A DNA stretch of 35,901 nt from assembly GCF_015207985.1 (NCBI RefSeq), contig NZ_JADEVV010000043.1:1-35901 (forward strand), in the 5' to 3' direction. A program made the translations under genes and the position numbers. This DNA comes from Synechocystis salina LEGE 00031. Lineage in GTDB: Bacteria; Cyanobacteriota; Cyanobacteriia; Cyanobacteriales; Microcystaceae. Every line of letters begins with the position of its first letter. Within the stretch, counting starts at the first letter, position 1. This document shows, piece by piece, positions 1-8,042 of this stretch. The notes beneath the pieces were generated by a model. It was not told where the DNA came from and did not search any database. It was given only the letters and a program-made list of their open reading frames with translations.

Positions 1-392
1 TGGAAGAACCGGCCCCGCCCCCGGCAATGGCAAATACTTCCTTTGAGCAACCGGAAGAGCATCCTCCCGTTGACCCTGAACCCCAACTCGACTTTGCCCC
101 CAAGCAATCGCCGGAGACTCCTGAATTACCTCTACCTCTGCCTGTAGAAACCGAACCAGAGCTTTCTGAGCCCGCCATGGCCAGCGCGGAAGCAACGGAT
201 CTACCCGAAGGACCCATGGACTTTTCAGAAATTATTGCCCGCAGTAACCTAGAGCTCAAACGATTGGGCTGGACCAGTGAACAGGGACGCAATTATCTGC
301 TGCAAACCTACGGCAAACGATCCCGCCAGTTACTGTCCGATGAACAGTTGATTGAATTTTTAGCTTATTTGGAACAACAGCCCACCCCATAA
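1..392 (+). CDS. C-terminal part of a Pro/Glu-rich conserved cyanobacterial protein (5' truncated by window)
   Basis: The reading frame is open from base 3 to the TAA at 390-392. The ATG at 27 is therefore probably internal, because the upstream codons continue the same Pro/Ala/Glu-rich composition. Two parts are visible. A low-complexity linker rich in P and E covers about 60 residues. A compact helical C-terminus follows (about residues 65-121 counted from the ATG at 27), with the pattern LGW..EQGR.YL..TYGKRSRQLL..EQL.EFL.YLE. I associate this C-terminal pattern with cyanobacterial Rad52/22-like DNA-repair proteins, but that rests on memory and the N-terminal catalytic part is outside the window. 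The call as a real gene is good; the function is uncertain. Confidence 0.7.
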   Translation, partial: EEPAPPPAMANTSFEQPEEHPPVDPEPQLDFAPKQSPETPELPLPLPVETEPELSEPAMASAEATDLPEGPMDFSEIIARSNLELKRLGWTSEQGRNYLLQTYGKRSRQLLSDEQLIEFLAYLEQQPTP

Positions 393-404
393 AGGAAATG
401 AGCA

Positions 405-447
405 GAAAAAACCTAGTATCTCCATCGGTTGCCATTGGATACTAGGT
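405..447 (-). terminator. Rho-independent-type terminator of the radical SAM gene
   Basis: Read on the minus strand, ACCTAGTATC (447-438 region) pairs perfectly with GATACTAGGT (420-411). This gives a 10-bp stem with a 17-nt loop, followed at once by a run of six T (complement of 410-405). The hairpin lies about 40 bases past the stop codon of the minus-strand radical SAM gene. On the plus strand the stem has no T tract, so it should act mainly on the minus-strand transcript. Confidence 0.75.
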
Positions 448-486
448 CTATATTGCTTTCTGTGTATTTTAGACAGAGCGGAGGAA

Positions 487-2088
487 CTAACTTGCCAAAA
501 CTTTTTCCCCTTTTTCTGCCGTTGTCACAAGGGAAGGAACGACTTGTTCCTGTTGCTGGTTGTTAAGGTAATCCTTTAACTGTTCGCCAATTTCTTGTCG
601 GACAATTTCCCGATATTGCATGAAATGTTCGTTATGGGCGCAGAGGGTGATGTAATGCTCAAACACGGCTGGGTTATGGCGAAGAATACCAAAGGCATGG
701 TGCCAAAAACGCCACCGGGTATCCCGTTTAAAGCCTTGTCGCCAGACCACGATCGCCAAAGCTTTCAGATCAACCAAACTGGGCAACTTAGCTGGGGCTT
801 TACATTTAGGCGCACCCAATTTGAGGAAACAACGGTAGTTGCGGTCTAGATAACCGTGGGGATCATATAACTCCCAAAAGGCTTCCACGTATTCATTGGC
901 AATGTCCTCCAGGGGCCGGGTGGGGACAAAGTTCATTAACGTAGTCTGGTTAATATTGCCCTTGCTCTCATCCAGTAGACGATTTTCCCGTTTCAGTCGG
1001 TGCCATAGGGCCGTGTTGGGCAAAGCCTGGAGCATGGCAAAGGTAGTGGTGGGAATGGCCGTCTGTTCGGCAAAGCGGACAATGCGATCGCCAGCGCCCT
1101 GTTTTTCCCCATCAAAGCCAATGATGAAGCCCGCCATAGGTCGGAGACCAGCCTTGATGATTTTATCGACGGAATCCGCCAGGGAGTTACGGGTATTTTG
1201 GAATTTTTTGGTGAACTCCAAGCTTTCTTCGTCGGGGGTTTCAATACCGAGGAACACCGCATCAAAGTAACATTCCACCATTAAATCCATCATTTCTTGG
1301 TCATCGGCCAAGTCAATGGAAGCTTCAGTGTTGAAACGGAAAGGATATTTATGCTCCGCCTGCCAAACCTTGAGTTCCTTCAGCAATAATTTCACATTGC
1401 GTTTATTGCCGATGAAGTTGTCATCCACCATAAACACCGATCGCCGCCAACCCAACTCATAAAGATAATCCAATTCCTTAAGTAGCTGGGCCGGGTCTTT
1501 GGTGCGGGGCTTGCGACCGTAGAGCACAATGATGTCGCAGAATTCACACTGGAAGGGGCAACCCCGAGAAAACTGCACCGACATGGAATCATACGCGTCC
1601 AATTCCAACAGATCGTAACGGGGAATGGGGGTGGTGGTGACATCGGGTTTTTCTTCCGCCCGGATAATGCCTTGGCGTTCTCCCCGCTCTAGGGCCTCTA
1701 CGAACATGGGTAGGGTTATTTCCCCCTCATCCAAAATCAGAAAATCCGCCCCGGCATTTTTTACTTCATCGGGCACTGAAGTCGCAAAGGGCCCCCCTAC
1801 GGCTACCAATTTTCCGTGGGCTTTGGCGGCTTTGATATTTTCTACCATGTCATCCCGTTGCACGATCATGCCGGAGATGATGACCACGTCTGCCCAGTCC
1901 CACTCATCTTCTCTTACATTGCGGACATTGCGGTCCACCAGCTTAAACTCCCATTCCTGGGGGAGAATACCCGCCACGGTGATCAACCCGAGGGGAGGTA
2001 ATAAAACCTTCCGACCCACTAGCTCCAGAATTTTCTCGTAGGACCAGAAAGTAGGGGGAAACAACGGATAGATTAATAGGGCGCGCAT
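487..2088 (-). CDS. B12-binding radical SAM protein (DUF4070/HpnP-like architecture)
   Basis: The 533-residue protein has an N-terminal cobalamin-binding Rossmann domain (about 1-135). A radical SAM core follows, with the cluster motif CPFQCEFC (Cys177, Cys181, Cys184). The C-terminal region of about 150 residues fits the DUF4070 domain found in B12-dependent radical SAM methylases such as the hopanoid C2-methylase HpnP. The B12 domain shows no DxHxxG motif, as is common in this class. The family uses a 4Fe-4S cluster, SAM and methylcobalamin to alkylate unactivated carbons. The substrate cannot be told from sequence, and cyanobacteria carry several paralogs. The start is the ATG at 2088. The gene is monocistronic, with its own terminator at 405-447. 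Confidence 0.85.
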   Translation of the reverse strand: MRALLIYPLFPPTFWSYEKILELVGRKVLLPPLGLITVAGILPQEWEFKLVDRNVRNVREDEWDWADVVIISGMIVQRDDMVENIKAAKAHGKLVAVGGPFATSVPDEVKNAGADFLILDEGEITLPMFVEALERGERQGIIRAEEKPDVTTTPIPRYDLLELDAYDSMSVQFSRGCPFQCEFCDIIVLYGRKPRTKDPAQLLKELDYLYELGWRRSVFMVDDNFIGNKRNVKLLLKELKVWQAEHKYPFRFNTEASIDLADDQEMMDLMVECYFDAVFLGIETPDEESLEFTKKFQNTRNSLADSVDKIIKAGLRPMAGFIIGFDGEKQGAGDRIVRFAEQTAIPTTTFAMLQALPNTALWHRLKRENRLLDESKGNINQTTLMNFVPTRPLEDIANEYVEAFWELYDPHGYLDRNYRCFLKLGAPKCKAPAKLPSLVDLKALAIVVWRQGFKRDTRWRFWHHAFGILRHNPAVFEHYITLCAHNEHFMQYREIVRQEIGEQLKDYLNNQQQEQVVPSLVTTAEKGEKVLAS

Positions 2089-2221
2089 GGCTTCTCGCTA
2101 AGGGAAGATTTATGTTAAAAAAATCTAGAAATTGATTAGGTATGGGGTTAACTTTAGCTAAAGCTAGCACACCCTCGCCAGGAAGTACCCGAAAGCCAGA
2201 CTGTTGGCATAGATAAATCCT

Positions 2222-2734
2222 ATGGTTAACCATGGTTATTGCCTAGGCCGCTCCCTCTTCTCCGTCGCTGTGGTGGGAGCATTGTCATTGGTTTTTCCCC
2301 TGCCCCTGCCGGGCCAAGACATGGTTGACAGTGATCGTTCCCTACCCTTGATGGGTGACCATCCCTTGGAGGAAAGGCTAATTGATGGCATGGATGAGGG
2401 GATTAAAAAAAACTACCGGGGGGCGATCGCCATTTTTACGGAATTAATTCTGCTGGATCCAAGCTATGCCGATGCCTATTTTAATCGGGGTATTGCCAGG
2501 GCCAGGATAGCTGATTACCAAGGGGCGATCGCCGACCATAGCCAGGCCCTTGCCCTAAACCCCCAATTGGCGGAGGCCTACAAAGCCAGGGGAAAAATTT
2601 ATTGGCAATTAGGCGATCAAAGCCAAGCCATGGCTGACCTGGAAACGGCCTTGGCCCTTTTCTCCGCCCAGGAAAATATTGTTAGTCAACGGGAAACCTG
2701 GGAACAACTACAAACATGGCGCGGTAATCCTTAA
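2222..2734 (+). CDS. Small exported TPR protein
   Basis: This 170-residue protein starts at the ATG at 2222. Its N-terminus is hydrophobic (about residues 9-32, rich in V, L, A and P), consistent with a signal peptide or anchor. At least two tetratricopeptide repeats follow (about 60-145) with the usual pattern: DA.FNRG.A.....Y.GAI.D...AL.LNP and A.KARGK.Y...GD...A..DLE.AL. Such proteins act as periplasmic or thylakoid-lumen scaffolds, but no partner is evident. It is divergent from the radical SAM gene, with 133 bases between them. A second ATG four codons downstream (2234) is an alternative start. Confidence 0.75.
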   Translation: MVNHGYCLGRSLFSVAVVGALSLVFPLPLPGQDMVDSDRSLPLMGDHPLEERLIDGMDEGIKKNYRGAIAIFTELILLDPSYADAYFNRGIARARIADYQGAIADHSQALALNPQLAEAYKARGKIYWQLGDQSQAMADLETALALFSAQENIVSQRETWEQLQTWRGNP

Positions 2735-3116
2735 TCAACCCCCAGATTTTCTCGCTTACCAAGAAGAGCTAGGGAAGATTAAAACACTATTGTCAAGGAG
2801 AGTTAGGGAGATTTGATTGCCAGAACTCAATTTCCCCAACAGGTTCTCAAGCCCGTGGATAAACTTTTAATTACTCCTACCAACGTCCTAATTTCAAGGG
2901 ATTTCGGCAATTTTTCTGTTGATTTGAGTGGGGCCTTTTTAAAGCAGTTTGCAGAGCTGTCCTGGTTTCCAGACCATTAACTTGAGTTAAACAAAGTTAA
3001 GTTTTATGGCATTTTCCTTTCCCTCCAAATACCCTTGCTAAGATGGCGGGAAAGCCGGGTTTCTAGTCCCATGGTGGCTTTTCTGTTGAGTATAAGGTAA
3101 GCATAAATACCTAAAA
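2735..3116. other. Intergenic region with inverted repeats, no gene seen
   Basis: I see no convincing reading frame in these 382 bases. A perfect 7-bp inverted repeat, TTAACTT-N10-AAGTTAA, lies at 2977-3000. A second hairpin can form from AAAGCC (3051-3056) and GGCTTT (3076-3081). A TATAAG-like box near 3090 lies about 25 bases before the next start codon. The symmetry suggests an operator or a structured leader for the gene at 3117. A small RNA is possible but not shown. Confidence 0.4.
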
Positions 3117-3437
3117 ATGAGACATTTTTGTGACGCTTGGATTGAAGAATGGTGTGAAGCCAACGGTTGGACAGATTTGTTCATGGAAAGACTCAATTAC
3201 TATTGGGCTTTTCCCCCTGGAGCTGTCATGCCGGAGCCAATTCCTGGCAAAATTCTCCGGGCAATTAAACTAGAAAAAGGTCTTTGCGAAGAGGAAAAAG
3301 CTTGGTTAACCGCCGCTGTGGCTGTTTCTGCTTTGGCGATCGGTTCTGCTTTTTTGCTCAGAAACCCCATGCCTGTAGTATTGGCCTTTGCCTTTGATGC
3401 GGTGACGGCAGGGCGTTTGGAAATGGAAGAAATCTGA
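3117..3437 (+). CDS. Conserved-type small protein with one membrane segment, function unknown
   Basis: I do not recognise this 106-residue protein. The N-terminal half is aromatic and acidic (several Trp, Cys and Glu residues). A hydrophobic segment follows at about residues 62-90, mainly A, V, L and G with a short polar break. It could be one membrane helix or a buried helical hairpin. The C-terminus is short and acidic. The start is the ATG at 3117; only a weak AAGG lies upstream. It reads in the same direction as the GUN4-domain gene 69 bases downstream, and the two may be co-transcribed. Confidence 0.6.
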   Translation: MRHFCDAWIEEWCEANGWTDLFMERLNYYWAFPPGAVMPEPIPGKILRAIKLEKGLCEEEKAWLTAAVAVSALAIGSAFLLRNPMPVVLAFAFDAVTAGRLEMEEI

Positions 3438-3506
3438 GAAATTTGAGAAAATTAGTCCATTGCCTGCAATATCAAACACTCTGATTGGAGTGACTAAGCA
3501 ACATTT

Positions 3507-4109
3507 ATGGCCGATTCCATCATCCCAGACTCTAACGACCAGAATTATGCCGAACTGGCCCACCAATGTCAGAATTTGGCTAGCCAAGTCCAGAGCCTCA
3601 GCCAACGGGTGGAAAACCTGGAAAGCAAACTGACCTTAATCCCAGACATTGAGCGCTATGGCAAGTTACAGGAATGTTTGATGGCCAAGGACTTCAAAAG
3701 GGCAGACCACGAAACCACCCGCATTATCCTCGAAACCCTCAATCGTAATCGGGATAATCTGAGCCCAGAAACTTTGTCTGCTCTGCCCTGTACGGTTTTA
3801 ACGGTAATTGATCGCCTGTGGCGGACCTATAGCGATGATCGCTTCGGTTTTAGCCGTCAATTGGAAGCTTATCAAAAGGTAGGCGGTAACACTGATACTC
3901 TCCGGACCCAAGACCGCAAAGTGATGGGTGCCTTTGCCCAAGAAGTGGGTTGGGTGCAGGAAGGAAAGCTTCGTTTTGAGGAATATGACCAATGGGATTT
4001 TTCCCTCAACGCTCCAGTGGGTAGCTTCCCGGCGATTTGGTGGAAGTCTCCCTATGGCTTAAAAATGGTGACTTTTTTCTTCATTCGTTTGTTTGAATGT
4101 AACGGTTAG
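3507..4109 (+). CDS. GUN4-domain protein with N-terminal coiled coil
   Basis: The 200-residue protein has a heptad-like N-terminus (about residues 10-48) predicted by eye to form a coiled coil. A GUN4 domain follows (about 50-190), recognisable from the family's landmarks: a helical DY.L...L...F..AD.ET...ILE pattern, LPC..L..ID.LW..YS..RFGFS.Q, a GW segment and NAP.G..PA. GUN4 domains bind protoporphyrin IX and its Mg form and stimulate Mg-chelatase. Cyanobacteria also carry several GUN4-like paralogs with other N-termini and unknown roles. The coiled coil in place of the helical bundle of canonical Gun4 suggests a paralog rather than the chlorophyll-pathway protein. Confidence 0.8.
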   Translation: MADSIIPDSNDQNYAELAHQCQNLASQVQSLSQRVENLESKLTLIPDIERYGKLQECLMAKDFKRADHETTRIILETLNRNRDNLSPETLSALPCTVLTVIDRLWRTYSDDRFGFSRQLEAYQKVGGNTDTLRTQDRKVMGAFAQEVGWVQEGKLRFEEYDQWDFSLNAPVGSFPAIWWKSPYGLKMVTFFFIRLFECNG

Positions 4110-4147
4110 GTCAAGAATTTGGCCCTATCTATTTTGCAGTTGGGAGG

Positions 4148-4169
4148 AAAACGGCGATCGCCAAGTTTT
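4148..4169. terminator. Possible bidirectional terminator built on a HIP1 site
   Basis: Between two convergent genes, AAAAC and GTTTT flank the palindrome GGCGATCGCC with a two-base asymmetry. This can fold as a hairpin with A/T-rich arms on both strands. The location between convergent stops favours a terminator, but the T tract is short and HIP1 sites are abundant by themselves. Confidence 0.3.
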
Positions 4170-4259
4170 ACCTTACCTGTGGAATTGCGTTACTGAATAA
4201 GGCTGGAGGTTGTCTCTTTTTGCCAAAATTTACGGGCAGGGGCTTTAGTTAAACCCTTT

Positions 4260-4889
4260 CTAAATACAAGTTCTTAGAGCTTCAATGTCAGCGGCGACAA
4301 TTTTATCGAGATTGCGGGTAATTTTGCCAATGTCCCAATGCCACCAAGCAATCACTAGCAAGGCGTCAATCACTTCGTCTGTGAAGCGTTGACGGAGCAA
4401 GCGGGCGGGATTTCCCCCCACAACGGTGTAGGGCAACACGTCCTTGGTAACAACGGATTTGGCGGCAATAATGGCCCCGTCTCCCACCTGTACCCCTGGC
4501 ATAATCACTGTTTCATAGCCGATCCAGACGTCGTTGCCAATGACCGTATCCCCTTTGTGGGGCGGTTCTTCCTCTGGTGCCACCGTTTGCCAACCATTGG
4601 CAAAAATTGCAAAGGGGTAGGTGGAAAACCCTGCCATGGCATGGTTAGCCCCATTCATAATAAATTTTACGCCCCGGGCTAAGGCGCAGAACTTGCCAAT
4701 AATTAGGCGATCGCCGACGAAGGGAAAATGGTACAGAACATTGCGCTCAAAGTTTTCTGAATCTTCGGGATCATCGTAATAGGTGTAGTCTCCAATGATG
4801 ATATTGGGATTAGAAACCGTATTTTTAATAAAACAAACCTGGGGAAATCCCACCATGGGGTGCTTGTTTTTGGGATCTGGCCCGTACAT
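4260..4889 (-). CDS. Xenobiotic acetyltransferase-type hexapeptide protein (CatB/Vat family)
   Basis: The 209-residue protein has the left-handed beta-helix repeat pattern ([LIV]-G-x4) in the middle. It carries the family's conserved segment with the catalytic His (FIMNGANHAM, His83) and a typical C-terminal turn, VVGGNPAR. Length and layout match the CatB/VatD group, trimeric enzymes that acetylate small hydroxyl-bearing acceptors from acetyl-CoA. Chromosomal members in cyanobacteria have unknown natural substrates and need not confer drug resistance. It lies upstream of hypC? No: it is downstream of hypC on the same strand, 65 bases away, so it may share the cta transcript. Confidence 0.85.
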   Translation of the reverse strand: MYGPDPKNKHPMVGFPQVCFIKNTVSNPNIIIGDYTYYDDPEDSENFERNVLYHFPFVGDRLIIGKFCALARGVKFIMNGANHAMAGFSTYPFAIFANGWQTVAPEEEPPHKGDTVIGNDVWIGYETVIMPGVQVGDGAIIAAKSVVTKDVLPYTVVGGNPARLLRQRFTDEVIDALLVIAWWHWDIGKITRNLDKIVAADIEALRTCI

Positions 4890-4954
4890 TACTTTTGGCT
4901 CCCAAAAGTTCTATAGCATCGACTAGTTGAGTATTTGTTTTGTTACCCCGGATA

Positions 4955-5185
4955 TTAGATTTCCATTGCCGCCAAATCGGTCAAAGTTTCCTGGGCGGCC
5001 ACTTCATCCACAATGCTAATGGCAAAGCCGACATGGACAATGACGTAATCCCCCACCTTAACCTCAGGGACATAGGCGAGGCTAACGGTTTTAATGATGC
5101 CACCAAAACTAACTTTTCCTGCCAACAACAGGGGATCAGAGTGGGGAATTAAACTGACAACCTGGCCGGGCAAGGCTAGACACAT
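4955..5185 (-). CDS. hypC: HypC, [NiFe]-hydrogenase maturation chaperone
   Basis: The 76-residue protein starts with MCLALPGQVV and ends with HVGFAISIVDE..AQETL.DL, both diagnostic of HypC/HupF. Cys2, exposed after Met removal, binds the Fe(CN)2CO intermediate together with HypD and also contacts the large hydrogenase subunit. The frame is open further upstream, but the ATG at 5185 is the right start because Cys must be residue 2. The gene lies 79 bases downstream of ctaB on the same strand. No other hyp gene is in the window, so hyp genes are dispersed here, as in Synechocystis generally. Confidence 0.92.
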   Translation of the reverse strand: MCLALPGQVVSLIPHSDPLLLAGKVSFGGIIKTVSLAYVPEVKVGDYVIVHVGFAISIVDEVAAQETLTDLAAMEI

Positions 5186-5264
5186 GGGGAAAAGGGAGAA
5201 GGGGTAGGTAGCAAATAAGTCAGCAGAGCCTTGGGATAAACCAAACCCAGGCCATGGTCTAACT

Positions 5265-6215
5265 TTAACCCAACAGCAAAGTTTCCATTTGGGCCACCAA
5301 CTGATGGGTGACGGGCAAACTGTCAATCACCATGGCCAGGCAGAGCAACATGAGGTAAAAAATGGAGAACTTGAATAATCCCCGGGCTAAGTCCCGATCG
5401 CCGGGAGCCTGCTTGAGTTGCCAAGCTTTGACCAGAAATTGTCCGCCCAAAACCATGGCGATCGTCAGATAAAGGATGCCCAACTGGTGGAGGGGATAGA
5501 CCAGTAATAGGCTGAAGGGCACCACCAAAAGTGAATAGTACCAAATTTGGCTGACGGTTTTTTCTTCCCCCGCAATCACCGGCAACATGGGCACATTCAC
5601 CTGGGCATAATCATCCTTAATCATCAAAGCTAGGGCCCAAAAGTGGGGGGGAGTCCAGAGAAAAATCAGCGCAAACAGCACCCAGGGAGTCCAGCTTAAA
5701 TCCCCCGTAACGGCGGCCCAACCTACCAAGGGGGGAATGGAGCCCGCTGCCCCACCAATGACAATGTTTTGGGCGGTGTGTCGTTTCAGCCAATGGGTAT
5801 AGATCAGCATGTAAAAGACGATGCCGGACAACGCTAAGCAACCGCTGAGCACATTGATAAAGGCAGCAAAAAGAGTGAATGAGAGTACCCCCAAAACTAG
5901 GGCAAAAATCAACGCATGGCGGGGTTGGACTTTTCCGGCCGGGATGGGTCTGGCCCTGGTGCGGAGCATCTCATAATCAATGTCTTGGTCGTAAATGCAG
6001 TTCAGGGTTTGGGCCGACGCAGCGGCCAGGGTTCCCCCCAATAGGGTGATGAACAATTTGGGTAAATCCACCCGACCTTCCGAGGCAATCCACATGGAAG
6101 CGGCGGTGGTAATCAGCAAGAGGGGAATAATTCTCGGTTTGGTTAACTGGTAATAACTTTTGCACACCGCCCCCATGGAATCGTGTTGGCGATGAATTTT
6201 TGTCGAAGTAACCAT
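5265..6215 (-). CDS. ctaB: Protoheme IX farnesyltransferase (heme O synthase)
   Basis: The 316-residue UbiA-family membrane prenyltransferase carries both Asp-rich signatures. The first is N72-x3-D76-x3-D80 in the segment NCIYDQDID, followed by R-A-R-P-[IL]-P. The second is the KDDY..VN.PMLPV loop. Between them are about eight to nine hydrophobic helices. It transfers farnesyl from farnesyl diphosphate to heme B, giving heme O for the terminal cytochrome oxidase. It lies downstream of ctaA on the same strand with a gap of 150 bases, and the two enzymes work in sequence. The start is the ATG at 6215. Confidence 0.95.
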   Translation of the reverse strand: MVTSTKIHRQHDSMGAVCKSYYQLTKPRIIPLLLITTAASMWIASEGRVDLPKLFITLLGGTLAAASAQTLNCIYDQDIDYEMLRTRARPIPAGKVQPRHALIFALVLGVLSFTLFAAFINVLSGCLALSGIVFYMLIYTHWLKRHTAQNIVIGGAAGSIPPLVGWAAVTGDLSWTPWVLFALIFLWTPPHFWALALMIKDDYAQVNVPMLPVIAGEEKTVSQIWYYSLLVVPFSLLLVYPLHQLGILYLTIAMVLGGQFLVKAWQLKQAPGDRDLARGLFKFSIFYLMLLCLAMVIDSLPVTHQLVAQMETLLLG

Positions 6216-6365
6216 AGAGAATCAAAAGAAAGGGTAAGCAGGGGGAAGAGCAAAAATTTTTCTTGAATTTTAAGCGAGTCTTCCCAAACTGGACAAAAAA
6301 TAGCAGTTAGATTGACCGCAACAGCAGGAACTTCCCTCCCCAGAAAGATTTGAATATTTTTGCCA

Positions 6366-7307
6366 TCAGGCTGTAATGGGGGTCGTCGGTCGATGGTCTC
6401 GCACTGCCAAAACGGCGATCGCCAATAGGGTAGCCCAGAGACAAATTCCCACTGTATGGTGGGCTACGGTTAAGGGTTCAATTTGTAAATGGAGTTTTAG
6501 CGTAGCAACCCCCAATAGGATCTGTCCCCCCAACAGGGCCAGGGCTCCATTGCCCAACTGGCGTAGGAAAGGGTTCAGGGCCGGGGTGCGCCTGGTACAC
6601 CAATAGGTCATAGCCACCCCCAAGGCCGTGGGTAAAACCCCCAACAGATGACTATGCAACACTTGGCAAAATTGCGTGCCGGCGATCGCCAAACACTGAT
6701 GGGCCGCCCACTGGGAGCCCACCAATCCCCCCATTAAACATTGCAGATAAATGATAGTGGTGCTAGCCAGGGCCACCGGTCTTAACTTACCGGCTGTTTG
6801 ATTGCTTTGGTAGGGCATCAGGCAGAGGCCAATGATCACCAAAGAGCCTAAAAAAGCCATGGCTGTCCCCAAATGGGCCGTTACAATGTCAAACCGTAGC
6901 AGTTCAATCACCGTCAGCCCGCCTAACAATCCCTGCACCAAAATCAGCGCCAGGGATCCCAAGGTAGCCCAGGGCAACCAACTGGGCAAAACCCGACGGA
7001 ACCACCAGCTCAAACCTACCAAAATTAGGGTGCTAAAACCAATCAAAGCGGCATCCAAACGGTGGAACCATTCTAAAAATACCTGTAAATTCATTTGTTG
7101 ACTGGGGATCCACTGACCATAGCACAGAGGCCAATCAGGACAGGCTAGCCCCGCATTCATTACCCTGGTGGCACTGCCCACCGCCATCAATAGCACTGTG
7201 GCAATGGCAATTTTCCACACCAGTCGACGAATCCAGACCTGAACCTGGACAAAAGCATGGGGTTGACTTTGGGAGCGAATGGCATTGGGGAGAATAGACT
7301 CAGCCAT
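6366..7307 (-). CDS. ctaA: Heme A synthase (COX15/CtaA)
   Basis: The protein is a multi-spanning membrane enzyme of 313 residues from the ATG at 7307. A longer frame begins at a TTG at 7340, but the ATG is preferred. Family landmarks are visible: an early loop with the Cys pair C56 and C62 (ACPDWPLC), EWFHRLDA with heme-ligand His82, AHLGTAMA, HSHLLG and the late AHHTVG. The fold is two similar four-helix halves. It oxidises the C8 methyl of heme O to formyl, giving heme A. ctaB lies downstream, so the pair supplies heme A for aa3-type cytochrome oxidase in thylakoid or plasma membrane respiration. Confidence 0.95.
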   Translation of the reverse strand: MAESILPNAIRSQSQPHAFVQVQVWIRRLVWKIAIATVLLMAVGSATRVMNAGLACPDWPLCYGQWIPSQQMNLQVFLEWFHRLDAALIGFSTLILVGLSWWFRRVLPSWLPWATLGSLALILVQGLLGGLTVIELLRFDIVTAHLGTAMAFLGSLVIIGLCLMPYQSNQTAGKLRPVALASTTIIYLQCLMGGLVGSQWAAHQCLAIAGTQFCQVLHSHLLGVLPTALGVAMTYWCTRRTPALNPFLRQLGNGALALLGGQILLGVATLKLHLQIEPLTVAHHTVGICLWATLLAIAVLAVRDHRPTTPITA

Positions 7308-7454
7308 AGTTTTGATCTGCAACCTCAACAATAGGGGCAAGGGTGGGGAGAAAAACCCCAGTCACCGTCAGATTCTAACCAACACTCTCCCCAGGGGAAA
7401 GAAAACTTGGCTACAGCATCGATATTCTTTAGATTTACTTCAGATTTCCCCGAC

Positions 7455-7880
7455 TCAACCTTTGAGACTATAAACCCGTTGCCATTGCTCCTCTGTAACC
7501 CGAAAGTTGGTGCTGTTGGGAGCTCGAATAACCAGCAAATCTCGCAGAATCTGATCCTGTTTAAGTTCGTGGCGGCGGAGGGGTTGTCCCAGCAATTTAC
7601 GTAGAAATCTGAGTTGTACCCTCGGTTTATCTAACTTAGCCTGGTCAGGCATGAGCCAATATTGCTTATCTAGTAGCTCTGTTTGAATTTCCGGTGGCTT
7701 AGTTACTTCGGCAATGGCATAAATCCCCGCTTCTGGCCCCGCCATCCAGACCAAAGCCCGATCGCCAACCTGAATTTCCTTGCCATAACGGGTTACTAAC
7801 CAGGGCAATTCCTCTTGCTCTTCAATGGCTTGAAGAATACGATAGTACTTAGGGTTGCCTTGAAATAACCAGTAGGCCAT
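7455..7880 (-). CDS. EVE-domain protein
   Basis: The 141-residue protein is almost entirely an EVE domain, a PUA-like fold. It opens with YWLFQGNPKYY, where WxxxxNP-type starts are typical. The segments VGDRALVWMAGPEAGIYAIAEV (shortened: a strand-turn-strand with WMAG) and a late basic region fit the family. EVE domains bind modified bases in DNA or RNA and are related to YTH and PUA domains. A lone bacterial EVE protein most likely reads or handles a modified nucleotide; the target is unknown. The gene is upstream of ctaA on the same strand with about 147 bases between start and stop, so independent expression is possible. Confidence 0.85.
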   Translation of the reverse strand: MAYWLFQGNPKYYRILQAIEEQEELPWLVTRYGKEIQVGDRALVWMAGPEAGIYAIAEVTKPPEIQTELLDKQYWLMPDQAKLDKPRVQLRFLRKLLGQPLRRHELKQDQILRDLLVIRAPNSTNFRVTEEQWQRVYSLKG

Positions 7881-8042
7881 AGTTGGTTCGCAAATTGAAA
7901 TAACTGCGGCGAGATTTGGGTCAGGGTAACAAAATTGAGGCTAAGCAGAACTGACTGCGACAGCTACTTTGACCACTAAAAATTAACCCTACCCTACATT
8001 TAATTTAAATCCACGCCAACGTAGTAACGAAGACTTTATTCC

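Noticed and set aside
5186-5326. Longer HypC frame starting at 5326
   Set aside because: It overlaps the end of ctaB, and HypC needs Cys at position 2, which only the ATG at 5185 provides.
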